A stretch of 64,000 nucleotides of DNA from Acinetobacter pittii ANC 4050 (GTDB lineage: Bacteria; Pseudomonadota; Gammaproteobacteria; Pseudomonadales; Moraxellaceae), in contig NZ_KB976987.1 in assembly GCF_000399685.1 (NCBI RefSeq), forward strand, positions 62,001-126,000, written 5' to 3'. A model generated the notes under the pieces. That model did not search any database. It saw only the letters and a program-made list of their open reading frames with translations, and was not told the origin of the DNA. Within the stretch, counting starts at the first letter, position 1. Each line of letters begins with the position of its first letter. Positions 57,014 to 64,000 of this stretch are shown here, one piece after another. The translations under genes were made by a program, and so were the position numbers.

Positions 57014-57638
57014 CAGAACCTCCCAAGGGATTTAAATGTGCCAAGTATTCTCTAAGTCCCTGAATTGCTCGGTGATAATGGGTTTTCACACTACCTTCGG
57101 TACAGTTCATGATCTGAGCTGTTGTATGGGTGTCAAACCCTTCCCACGCACGTAACATAAATGCCTGCTGTTGACGAACAGGTAGTTTTTCAATCGCTTC
57201 CCGAATTTCCTCTATCGTTACCGCTTGATCGAGAAAATCTGCAGGATTAATAGCTTTTTCATCAACTACATCGATAATTTCGTCGTCGTCATTATCCAAA
57301 CTAACTTTTTTGAAGAATGAAAATGGGTTCGCTCTACGTGCTTCTTTGCGTCGCCAATCCTGAAGTTTGTTATTCAAAATAGTGTAAAACAGGGGATACC
57401 ATTCTTCAGTACTTTTATCGGCGTAAGATTTGTGTAAAGCAATAAATGCTTCTTGAACCAAATCCATTGCAATACCTTGTTGACCTTGGGTAGCACTCTC
57501 CATCATCACCAAAGCACGACCAGTGACATCTTGCATGAAAAATTTCAGGCGTTGCTCAGCCGTGCTGGCATGAGCACTAGATGTTTCCGATCGAGACTTT
57601 TTCGGTGCTAAATCCATGGAGATGGAAAATCCTGTCAT
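57003..57638 (-). CDS. ECF-type RNA polymerase sigma factor
   Basis: 211 aa from the ATG at 57638, chosen because AAGGTGGG lies about nine bases upstream; the frame reaches back to a TTG at 57662. Region 2 (about residues 30-95) includes DLVQEAFIALHKSYADKS and WYPLFYTILNNKLQDWRRKE. Region 4 (about 140-200) includes LPVRQQQAFMLRAWEGFDTHTTAQIMNCTEGSVKTHYHRAI. An acidic linker (LDNDDDEIIDVVDEK) connects them. Probably regulated by the membrane protein encoded next. Confidence 0.9.
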   Translation of the reverse strand: MTGFSISMDLAPKKSRSETSSAHASTAEQRLKFFMQDVTGRALVMMESATQGQQGIAMDLVQEAFIALHKSYADKSTEEWYPLFYTILNNKLQDWRRKEARRANPFSFFKKVSLDNDDDEIIDVVDEKAINPADFLDQAVTIEEIREAIEKLPVRQQQAFMLRAWEGFDTHTTAQIMNCTEGSVKTHYHRAIQGLREYLAHLNPLGGSDES

Positions 57639-57776
57639 TGGACATACCCACCTTATCTTCAATATATCTCTTATATAACGTTGAAAAGAGGTGGGAGGTT
57701 GACAACAATCGGTTATTTTTTACTAGTGTAATTGATTTTTTTCACAAATATGTGCGATGTAAAATAAATTAACGTT

Positions 57777-58553
57777 TTATTGGCGTTGGCGGACCATCTC
57801 AAAAAAGCAAATAGATCCTGCAATTGCCACGTTTAATGACTCTTGTCCACCTGGTTGGGGAATAGTTACTGATTGTGCGTGATCTAATGCGTAATCACTA
57901 GCGCCTTGACCTTCATTTCCTAATATCCAGACACACGGTTTTGAAAGATCTTTTGAATAAAGACTCGTTGAGCGATGAGAGCTTGTAACAAAAACTGGAA
58001 TTTGGAACTTTGGAAGAATATCTGTCAACTGAAAGTTTTCAAAACAATGTAAGCTAAAATGAGCACCCATACCCGCTCTTAAAACTCGTGGTGACCAAAG
58101 TGATGCAGAGCCTTGTGTGCAAATGATTTGTTTAATATTTGCTGCTGCTGCTGAACGTAGTAAAGTACCTACGTTACCTGGATCCTGAATATTTTCAAGA
58201 ATTAAGGTATCTACCTTATAATCGATGGTTGATGCAGTTTTAGGTAGGTCAATAATAGCTAAACAAGGTAAGCTCGTACCTAATGTACTTAAATCTCTAT
58301 ATAAAACTTCGCTAATAACAAAGATATGACCTTGATGCAGTTCAATTATTTTTTTTAAATCTTCGTGTTCTAAGGCCTGTTCTGTCGTAAATAAAGAAAA
58401 AATCTTTTTTTGCTGTTGTAACCAAGCTAAACAAAGATGAGTGCCTTCAAGAACAGTTTGTTGGTGCTTTTTTCGGGCGTTACTGAGTTCGATTAATCCA
58501 CGCAAATGTTTAATTTTTGCATTGTCTTTTGATTCTAAAAAAATAACCGCCAT
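57777..58553 (-). CDS. TrmH/SpoU-family RNA 2'-O-methyltransferase
   Basis: 258 aa. SPOUT methyltransferase with an N-terminal substrate-binding domain (KHLRGLIELSNARKKHQQTVLEGTHL) and the knotted SAM domain carrying LENIQDPGNVGTLLRSAAA (motif 1), ILGNEGQGAS (motif 2) and IPQPGGQESLNVAIAGSI (motif 3). Methylates a ribose in rRNA or tRNA; the exact site is unknown. The start follows no strong ribosome site. Lies upstream of fbp's convergent neighbour in the minus-strand run, separated by a hairpin. Confidence 0.91.
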   Translation of the reverse strand: MAVIFLESKDNAKIKHLRGLIELSNARKKHQQTVLEGTHLCLAWLQQQKKIFSLFTTEQALEHEDLKKIIELHQGHIFVISEVLYRDLSTLGTSLPCLAIIDLPKTASTIDYKVDTLILENIQDPGNVGTLLRSAAAANIKQIICTQGSASLWSPRVLRAGMGAHFSLHCFENFQLTDILPKFQIPVFVTSSHRSTSLYSKDLSKPCVWILGNEGQGASDYALDHAQSVTIPQPGGQESLNVAIAGSICFFEMVRQRQ

Positions 58554-58571
58554 AAGAAAATATCCAACAAA

Positions 58572-58598
58572 AGGGCACCATCATACTATGATGCCCTA
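58572..58598 (-). terminator. Possible terminator downstream of fbp
   Basis: AGGGC-ATCAT and ATGGT-GCCCT arms pair (one bulge) around a three-base loop, followed on the minus strand by TTTTGTTGG. Moderate stem, weak T-tract. Confidence 0.45.
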
Positions 58599-58612
58599 AG
58601 TAATTAAAATTA

Positions 58613-59584
58613 TTAGTGGTAGCTTGTTACGCGTTCAACTTCATTTTTAGAACCAATGATTACAGGAACACGTTGGTGAAGCTCGGTTGGTTCAATATCT
58701 AAAATACGAACACGGCCTGTAGTTGATGCACCACCAGCTTGTTCAATGAGCATACTCATTGGATTTGCTTCATACATTAAACGTAAGCGCCCCGCTTTTG
58801 TTGGATCCTTTAAGTCATATGGATAAAGGAAAATACCACTACGACATAAGATACGGTGAATATCGCCAACCATACATGCGACCCAGCGCATATTAAAATC
58901 TTTTTCGCGAACAGAAGTTTTACCTGCAAGTAATTCATCAATGTATTGTTTTACAGGATTTTCCCAATGACGTTGGTTAGAGGCATTAATTGCAAACTCT
59001 TGAGTATCTGCTGCAACCTGAACATTGTCAGTTGTGAGTAAGAAAGTTTGAGTTTCTGGGTCTAAAGTAAAGAATGCTACGCCATTTCCAACTGTTAAAG
59101 CCATCATGGTTGATGGGCCATAAAGTACATAACCCGCTGCAACTTGTTGTGTACCAGCTTGCATGAAATCTTCTGCTTGTGTTACTGCATTTTTTGCAGG
59201 AAGAATAGAGAAAATTGTGCCTACACACATATTGATATCAATATTGCTTGAGCCGTCTAATGGATCAAATAAAACAAGATATTCACCATTTTCTTGTGCA
59301 GGGGTGAAATCATCAAGCTCTTCAGAAGCGAGACCACCTACATGTGGATGCACTTTTAAAGCATCAATTAAGTAGTCATTAGAAATCACATCAAGTTTTT
59401 TCTGTGTTTCACCTTGAACATTTTCATTACCAGCACTACCTAAAATACCAGCGAGAGCACCTTTTTGTAGTGCTTGGTCGATCGTTTTACAGGTCGTGGC
59501 AATAGTATCGATGACTTGAGCCAACTCAGGTGTTAGATTCCCTTTTTGTTGTTGTAAAAATTGGGACAAAGTGAGGTTGGACAT
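58613..59584 (-). CDS. fbp: Fructose-1,6-bisphosphatase class I
   Basis: 323 aa from the ATG at 59584 ([16 protein letters not shown]; the frame extends to 59614), with GGAGC upstream. Gluconeogenic phosphatase. Metal- and substrate-binding sequences seen are [59 protein letters not shown] and [21 protein letters not shown]. Complete length. Gluconeogenesis is central for Acinetobacter, which mostly does not ferment sugars (known biology). Confidence 0.96.
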   Translation of the reverse strand: MSNLTLSQFLQQQKGNLTPELAQVIDTIATTCKTIDQALQKGALAGILGSAGNENVQGETQKKLDVISNDYLIDALKVHPHVGGLASEELDDFTPAQENGEYLVLFDPLDGSSNIDINMCVGTIFSILPAKNAVTQAEDFMQAGTQQVAAGYVLYGPSTMMALTVGNGVAFFTLDPETQTFLLTTDNVQVAADTQEFAINASNQRHWENPVKQYIDELLAGKTSVREKDFNMRWVACMVGDIHRILCRSGIFLYPYDLKDPTKAGRLRLMYEANPMSMLIEQAGGASTTGRVRILDIEPTELHQRVPVIIGSKNEVERVTSYH

Positions 59585-59770
59585 ATAAAATAGCTCCTGT
59601 GCTTCAAGCATCAAAATGAGTCAGATAAATACGTGGCATATTCTAGATGAGAATGTCACAAAATAAAAATTATCTTACTTTATTTGTGTTGGATTTATGC
59701 TTACAAGCCCCCAATTAAAATGGTATGTTGATTGCATCACAAAGGACTGTATATTTTTAGGAGAATCGAA

Positions 59771-59956
59771 ATGACAACAAAGAAGTTTGATGCGACCCCC
59801 ACGGCAGGTGAACCAATCAATCTAGATGAAATTTCGAAAGAAAATGTTCAGGAAGCTTGGAAAGACTACGAGGCAAAACCTGAATATAAAGATTTTAATA
59901 AGCATGATTTGATTGAGTCTATGCAACATGCTGAAGAAGAAAAGAAATCTTCTTAA
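59771..59956 (+). CDS. Small acidic protein of unknown function
   Basis: 61 aa from the ATG at 59771 with AGGAG about nine bases upstream. Highly charged, no signal or membrane segment: TKKFDATPTAGEPINLDEIS, then NVQEAWKDYEAKPEYKDFN and a Glu/Lys-rich end. The excellent ribosome site, clean terminator and even codons support a real gene. I do not assign a function. Confidence 0.75.
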   Translation: MTTKKFDATPTAGEPINLDEISKENVQEAWKDYEAKPEYKDFNKHDLIESMQHAEEEKKSS

Positions 59957-59961
59957 GTAAT

Positions 59962-59996
59962 AAAAAAACGCTCATATTTTTATGAGCGTTTTTTTA
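59962..59996. terminator. Bidirectional terminator
   Basis: AAAACGCTCATA and TATGAGCGTTTT pair around five T, with long A and T tracts, between the 61-aa gene and convergent pal. Confidence 0.92.
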
Positions 59997-60006
59997 TGCA
60001 GATCTC

Positions 60007-60567
60007 TTATTTTAATAAAGGAGGTACTGCTTCATAATTAATTTCAACACGGCGGTTTTCTTTCCACGCTGATTCATCATGTCCTGCATTAACAGGAGCT
60101 TCTTTACCATAACTTACAGCTTCAAGTTGCTGTGGGTTTACACCATTAGTAATTAAGTAGCTTTGTACAGCTTTAGCACGACGTTCGCCTAAAGCCATAT
60201 TATATTCACGTGTACCACGTTCATCTGTATGACCAGTTAATGCAACTTTTGAATTAGCATTTGCTATAAGGAACTGAGCATGAGCTTGAAGCGTTTGGTA
60301 GTCTTCAGTAGATAAATCGCTGCTGTCATAATCAAAGTGAACAACACGTTTAGCTAAAGCCGCTTTATTTGCTTCAGTTACGCCTTTAGATGAAGCACCT
60401 GCCAAATTTTGAGCATTTAATGCAGCATCTTCACTTAAACCAGAAGTGTTTACTGTACTTGGGTTTGTGCCTGTCGTGGTCGTCGCTGCCGGTTTACGGC
60501 TAGCACAGCCTGTCATCACGAGTGCTACGCTAAGAAAGGGTAGAGCTAAATATTTGATTGATTTCAT
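60007..60567 (-). CDS. pal: Peptidoglycan-associated lipoprotein Pal
   Basis: 186 aa from the ATG at 60567 (the frame extends to 60582); CGGAG is just upstream. Signal [21 protein letters not shown] with lipobox MTGC anchors it in the outer membrane. A Thr/Ala-rich linker is followed by the OmpA-like domain (about residues 78-180) with HFDYDSSDL and [22 protein letters not shown], which binds meso-DAP peptidoglycan. Last gene of the tol-pal operon; with TolQRAB it constricts the outer membrane at division. Confidence 0.96.
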   Translation of the reverse strand: MKSIKYLALPFLSVALVMTGCASRKPAATTTTGTNPSTVNTSGLSEDAALNAQNLAGASSKGVTEANKAALAKRVVHFDYDSSDLSTEDYQTLQAHAQFLIANANSKVALTGHTDERGTREYNMALGERRAKAVQSYLITNGVNPQQLEAVSYGKEAPVNAGHDESAWKENRRVEINYEAVPPLLK

Positions 60568-60594
60568 GATCATCTCCGTCAATGGAATTAAAAG

Positions 60595-61875
60595 TTATTT
60601 TGGTGCCCAGGCTGGTTCACGTACTTCACCTTGTTCGCTTGGTAAATTCATACGGAAACGTCCATCAGTAGACATAATAGACAACAAGCCACGGTTGCCT
60701 TCACGAGTTGCGTAAACCACCATTTGCCCATTTGGTGAGAAACTTGGTGATTCATCTAAACTAGTTGGGGTAAGAATATTGGTGATGCCAGTATTAATGT
60801 CTTGAATTGCAACTTTATAACTGCTGCCACTTGGGCGATGAACAAGTGCAATCTTTTTGCCATCTGCACTTAGAGTTCCGCGTGCATTAAATGAGCCTTT
60901 AAATGTCAAACGCTTTACTGAGCCATCAGCAAAGGTATAACGATAAATTTGGGCAGAGCCACCACGGTCAGAAGTGAAAATAAAGGATTTTCCATCTGGT
61001 GTATAACGTGCTTCGGTATCAATTGCCGAATCATTTGTCATGCGTTTGACTTGGCGAGTTGATAAATCCATTTGGTAGATTTCAGGGTTACCATTCATCG
61101 ATGCTGTAAATAGCATTGATTGGCCATCCGGTGAAAAACTTGGCGCGCCGTTTAGGCCTCTAAAACTGGTAAGCACTTCACGTGTTCCAGTTGATAAATC
61201 TTGTAAATAAATTGCTGGACGTTTAGTTTCAAAAGAAACATAAGCAATTTTTTTAGCATCCGGTGTCCATGCCGGAGAAAGAATTGGATCACGGGATGAT
61301 AAAACGGTCTTTGGTTGTTCACCATCCGTATCTGCAATTTGTAGGGTATAACGCTCGGCAGGTGTTGCAGGGTTTCTTAATACATAAGCAATACGGCCGC
61401 TAAAGTCACCTGGAATACCAGTAAGCGCTTGATAAATAGCATCACTTACCATATGACCAGCTTGACGTATGCGTGAAGCAGGTACATTTAAAAGTTCATT
61501 TAAAATGTATTGTTGCTTTTGTACATCATAAAGTTGGTAGTGAACTTCAAAACCTGTCGCTGTTTGTTTAATTTGTCCAGTAACTACATATGGAATACCA
61601 GCAGTTTGCCAGTCAGAAGCTTGAATCTGATTGATTGCAGCATTGGCAGGCAAATTTTTAGATGAGCTTGTAAAGCGCCCAGAACGGTTTAAGTCTGTTT
61701 CAACAATAGGATAGAGCCCATTGTCATTGGTAAACGGGACAATAGCAATTTTGGGTGCCTGATCTGGAGCTTTGGCAATTTCCAGATATAACTGGGCAAA
61801 AGCAGTTGTAGAAGCAATAGGGCTTAAGGCTGTGATCAGTGCTAAAGATAGCAGGTGTTTGCGGCTCGTATTCAT
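60595..61875 (-). CDS. tolB: Tol-Pal periplasmic protein TolB
   Basis: 426 aa. Signal peptide (LLSLALITALSPIASTTAFA), N-terminal D1 domain (about 30-165) and a six-bladed beta-propeller with repeats of the type SPAWTPDAKKIAYVSFE, APSFSPDGQSMLFTASM, EARYTPDGKSFIFTSD and SPSFSPNGQMVVYATRE. Shuttles between TolA and Pal. Twenty-seven bases precede pal; an intercistronic hairpin separates it from tolA. Confidence 0.96.
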   Translation of the reverse strand: MNTSRKHLLSLALITALSPIASTTAFAQLYLEIAKAPDQAPKIAIVPFTNDNGLYPIVETDLNRSGRFTSSSKNLPANAAINQIQASDWQTAGIPYVVTGQIKQTATGFEVHYQLYDVQKQQYILNELLNVPASRIRQAGHMVSDAIYQALTGIPGDFSGRIAYVLRNPATPAERYTLQIADTDGEQPKTVLSSRDPILSPAWTPDAKKIAYVSFETKRPAIYLQDLSTGTREVLTSFRGLNGAPSFSPDGQSMLFTASMNGNPEIYQMDLSTRQVKRMTNDSAIDTEARYTPDGKSFIFTSDRGGSAQIYRYTFADGSVKRLTFKGSFNARGTLSADGKKIALVHRPSGSSYKVAIQDINTGITNILTPTSLDESPSFSPNGQMVVYATREGNRGLLSIMSTDGRFRMNLPSEQGEVREPAWAPK

Positions 61876-61924
61876 AAGTTTAAAGTCATAGCAGGTATTT
61901 TTGTGACTGTTGATTTTGTAGCAT

Positions 61925-61959
61925 AGTTACATGCCTTAAACTATTTAAAGCATGTAACT
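61925..61959 (-). repeat. Inverted repeat between tolA and tolB
   Basis: AGTTACATGC and GCATGTAACT are perfectly complementary (10 bp), extended inside by TTAAA/TTTAA. No T-tract follows on the minus strand, so it is more likely an RNA processing or stability element, or a partial attenuator, than a full terminator. Confidence 0.5.
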
Positions 61960-61968
61960 CTTTCAAAA

Positions 61969-63423
61969 TTATTGCGCTCTAAATGTAGAGCTAACACTTC
62001 TTGCTTCACGTCTTGCATCTGGATCTGATGGCATAGGATATGGCGCTGCGGCTTGAATTGCAGCTTTAATACTTGCGTCTAAGGCATCATCACCACTTGA
62101 ACGCGTGATCACAATAGAGTTAACGCTTCCCGAATCGGAAAGGGTAAAACGAACACCAACTGTTTTACCGCTACTACCAGTTGGAACATCCCAAGAGCGT
62201 CGAATTTTTTGTTCAAAATCGCGTCTAGCTGAAGAAGCAACTTTTTTAGCTTCAGCTTTCTTTTGAGCTGCTTCTTCTTGTGCTTTTTGAGCTGATGCAG
62301 CTTTGGCCTCGGCCTCCGCTTCAGCTTTACGCTTAGCATCGTCAGCAGCTTTTTGCTTGGCTTTAGCATCAGCCTCAGCTTTGCGTTTAGCATCGTCAGC
62401 AGCTTTTTGCTGTTTGGCTTTCGCATCGGCCTCAGCTTTACGTTTAGCATCATCAGCTTTTTGCTGTTTGGCTTTCGCATCGGCCTCAGCTTTGCGTTTA
62501 ACGTCTTCAGTTGCTTTTTGCTTGGCTTTCGCATCAGCCTCAGCTTTGCGTTTAGCATCGTCAGCAGCTTTTTGCTGTTTGGCTTTCGCATCGGCCTCAG
62601 CTTTACGTTTAGCATCGTCAGCAGATTTTTGCTGCTTAGCTCTAGCATCGGCCTCAGCTTTACGTTTAGCGTCTTCAGTTGCTTTTTGCTGTTTCGCTTT
62701 TGCATCTGCTTCAGCTTTACGTTTAGCGTCGTCAGCAGCTTTTTGTTGCTTAGCCTTAGCATCAGCTTCGGCCTTTCGCTTAGCTTCTTGTTGTGCTTGA
62801 AGTTTAGCGTTTTCAGCCTTTTGAGCTTCACGTTTTAATTTTGCATCAGCCTCAGCTTTACGTTTAGCGTCTTCAGCAGCTTTTTGGCTGGCCTTAGCTT
62901 CAGCATCAGCTTTTGCACTTTGTTCAGCCTTACGTTTTTGTTCTGCTTCTAATTTTGCTTTAGCCTCAGCTTGGCGTTTAGCTTCAGCCTGCTGTTTTTG
63001 AGCTTCCTCTATGCGTTGCTGTTCTGCTGCTTGTTTCGCTTTCGCAGCTTCTTCAGCTTTACGCTTTTGCTCAGCTAACTTGGCTTGCTGGGCCTGTTCG
63101 GCCTTTTGCTTTTGAGCAGCAAGTTGTTGAGCCGTTGGAGGAGGAGGTACAACTGGAAGATTTTGAGGTAGCGTTTCATCCACAATAGGGGCTAATACCT
63201 CTTTTGCTTCATTCGTAGCTGTAGTCTCTTGTTCAATTTCTTTGGCTAAAGGAGGGGTTAAATCTTCTGGCTTAACTAAAATAGTCGTTAGCTTTTTTGG
63301 CTGTTCAGGTGGTTTACTCAAGCCTAAAAAAAGCAAGCCAACAATGGCAATTGCATGAACTCCGAGTGTAAAGCTCAATGCAATCGCATTTTGTTTAAAG
63401 GGCGGCTTTTGATCTTTGTTCAT
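61969..63423 (-). CDS. tolA: Cell envelope integrity protein TolA
   Basis: 484 aa, longer than many TolA proteins. N-terminal inner-membrane helix (AIALSFTLGVHAIAIVGLLFLGLS), a Pro-rich neck, a very long Ala/Lys/Glu helix (about residues 105-390) with eight near-identical 18-19-residue repeats, and the C-terminal domain III (about 393-484) with RRDFEQKIRRSWDVPTGSSG and SGDDALDASIKAAIQAAAPYP. Transduces the proton motive force from TolQR to TolB/Pal across the periplasm. Repeat-rich, so prone to length change. Confidence 0.95.
   Translation of the reverse strand: MNKDQKPPFKQNAIALSFTLGVHAIAIVGLLFLGLSKPPEQPKKLTTILVKPEDLTPPLAKEIEQETTATNEAKEVLAPIVDETLPQNLPVVPPPPTAQQLAAQKQKAEQAQQAKLAEQKRKAEEAAKAKQAAEQQRIEEAQKQQAEAKRQAEAKAKLEAEQKRKAEQSAKADAEAKASQKAAEDAKRKAEADAKLKREAQKAENAKLQAQQEAKRKAEADAKAKQQKAADDAKRKAEADAKAKQQKATEDAKRKAEADARAKQQKSADDAKRKAEADAKAKQQKAADDAKRKAEADAKAKQKATEDVKRKAEADAKAKQQKADDAKRKAEADAKAKQQKAADDAKRKAEADAKAKQKAADDAKRKAEAEAEAKAASAQKAQEEAAQKKAEAKKVASSARRDFEQKIRRSWDVPTGSSGKTVGVRFTLSDSGSVNSIVITRSSGDDALDASIKAAIQAAAPYPMPSDPDARREARSVSSTFRAQ
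62332..62778 (-). repeat. Tandem repeat in tolA (eight 18-19-codon units)
   Basis: Eight consecutive units of the consensus RKAEADAKAKQQKAADDAK; five units have 19 codons and three have 18 (one Gln or Ala dropped), which fills exactly 149 codons. The DNA copies are highly similar, so slipped-strand or recombination length variants are likely between strains. Confidence 0.9.
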
Positions 63424-63426
63424 AGC

Positions 63427-63879
63427 TTATTTTAAAGGCTCTGTCAGAAGGCCAACTTGAGTTAAACCTGCTTCTTGTAAACTCGCCATTAATGATACGA
63501 CTTCTCCATAAGGACGAGACTTATCACCATTGATTAAAACTGTAAGTTGTTTGTTTTCTTGTTCAGCTTGTTTTTGAGCATCGCTTAAAACTGCTTCGAG
63601 CTTTTCACGAGATAATGGTTCATTATCTTTGTAATCTTCATATTGAAGATAAATATTGCCATCTTTGCCAATTGTTACCATGGCAGGCATATCTTTTGAT
63701 TCGATTGGGTGGTTGTTTGCTTGAGGTAAATCGACCTTGATACCACTGGTAATCATAGGAGCAGTTACCATAAAAATAACCAAAAGCACGAGCATAACGT
63801 CAATATAAGGTACGACGTTCATATCACTTTTTAATGGTTTTTTTATGCGCTCAAAGCGCCCTGAACGCTGAATTGCCAT
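63427..63879 (-). CDS. tolR: Tol-Pal protein TolR
   Basis: 150 aa, ExbD/TolR family. One membrane helix with the essential Asp: VVPYIDVMLVLLVIFMVTAP (about residues 22-41). The periplasmic domain has VDLPQANNHPIESKDMPAMV and a C-terminal LINGDKSRPYGEVVSLMASL. Forms the proton channel with TolQ. The ATG overlaps the tolQ stop (TAATG), and only 3 bases precede tolA. Confidence 0.96.
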   Translation of the reverse strand: MAIQRSGRFERIKKPLKSDMNVVPYIDVMLVLLVIFMVTAPMITSGIKVDLPQANNHPIESKDMPAMVTIGKDGNIYLQYEDYKDNEPLSREKLEAVLSDAQKQAEQENKQLTVLINGDKSRPYGEVVSLMASLQEAGLTQVGLLTEPLK

Positions 63880-64000
63880 TATGCATCTTCCTGTGATGAA
63901 CCCACAGATTGACGTTGCAATAAAGCAATCATCTCTTCAGCAAATAAAGCACGATCAGAGTAAACACTTTCACTTTTAGCAGTAAAGTGGTTAAAAGCTA
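63879..64000 (-). CDS. tolQ: TolQ, C-terminal fragment (cut by window end)
   Basis: Reading the minus strand, about 40 residues are present and end FAEEMIALLQRQSVGSSQEDA followed by TAA, which overlaps the tolR start by one base. The position in front of tolR and the LLQRQ-type ending fit TolQ, the MotA/ExbB-like proton channel subunit. The upstream part lies outside the window. Confidence 0.88.
   Translation of the reverse strand, partial: AFNHFTAKSESVYSDRALFAEEMIALLQRQSVGSSQEDA

Noticed and set aside
62332..62778. CRISPR array
   Set aside because: The repeats are contiguous coding units in tolA without unique spacers.
62303..62838. Long plus-strand frames opposite tolA
   Set aside because: They are antisense shadows of the repetitive tolA sequence; low-complexity Ala/Ser-rich products with no start signals.

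Overview
The window is chromosomal DNA of an Acinetobacter, most likely of the A. baumannii/calcoaceticus group. The reasons are the AT-rich composition, the housekeeping gene content (greB, lptM-lysA-dapF, etfBA, gyrA, serC, lolCD, comEC, purMN, hda, tolQRAB-pal), a pair of CSLREA/GlyGly-CTERM surface proteins of the kind I associate with Acinetobacter, and GyrA and TolA sequences that fit the genus. This is judged from the translated proteins only; no database was searched.

Layout. 1-1175: the 3' end of an unidentified gene, greB and a tRNA-Ser(UGA) with a strong terminator. 1176-4850: accessory stretch behind the tRNA gene, holding a class II HDAC-like deacetylase, a very AT-rich LuxR-type regulator, a phage-derived C4-antisense-RNA/Icd-type leader remnant on the minus strand, and a TetR regulator. 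5087-7336: small envelope proteins and lipoproteins, including two paralogous ~60-residue lipoproteins. 7440-10712: nitroreductase, short-chain dehydrogenase with a divergent TetR regulator, and glycerate kinase. 11109-14380: a YdeP/FdhF-type molybdoenzyme and its FdhD sulfurtransferase. 14531-19585: DUF1232 protein, pdxB-epmA (overlapping), Tim44-domain protein, radA. 20073-25730: cycA-type permease, lptM-lysA-dapF, LysE exporter, xerC. 26193-30973: etfBA and gyrA. 31019-35925: a four-gene minus-strand export operon (two ABC-2 permeases, HlyD adaptor, TolC channel) without an ATPase gene. 36254-42339: serC, an uncharacterised protein, YaiI, an EamA transporter and lolCD. 42424-51589: comEC, a lipid A acyltransferase-family protein, SppA-type protease, alpha/beta hydrolase, purMN, PerM-family protein, hda. 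51916-57638: two tandem CSLREA/GlyGly-CTERM proteins facing an ECF sigma / putative anti-sigma / DUF3106 operon. 57777-64000: TrmH-family methyltransferase, fbp, a 61-aa acidic protein, and the Tol-Pal operon (tolQ cut by the window edge).

Functional links. lptM, lolCD, the acyltransferase and Tol-Pal all serve the outer membrane. lysA and dapF are the last steps of lysine biosynthesis, and dapF also supplies meso-diaminopimelate for peptidoglycan. etfBA carries electrons from flavin dehydrogenases to the quinone pool. fdhD should activate the molybdoenzyme just upstream. The least ordinary items are the orphan C4-like RNA remnant, the GlyGly-CTERM pair, the ATPase-less exporter, the eight-unit TolA repeat and several inverted repeats in leaders or between genes.
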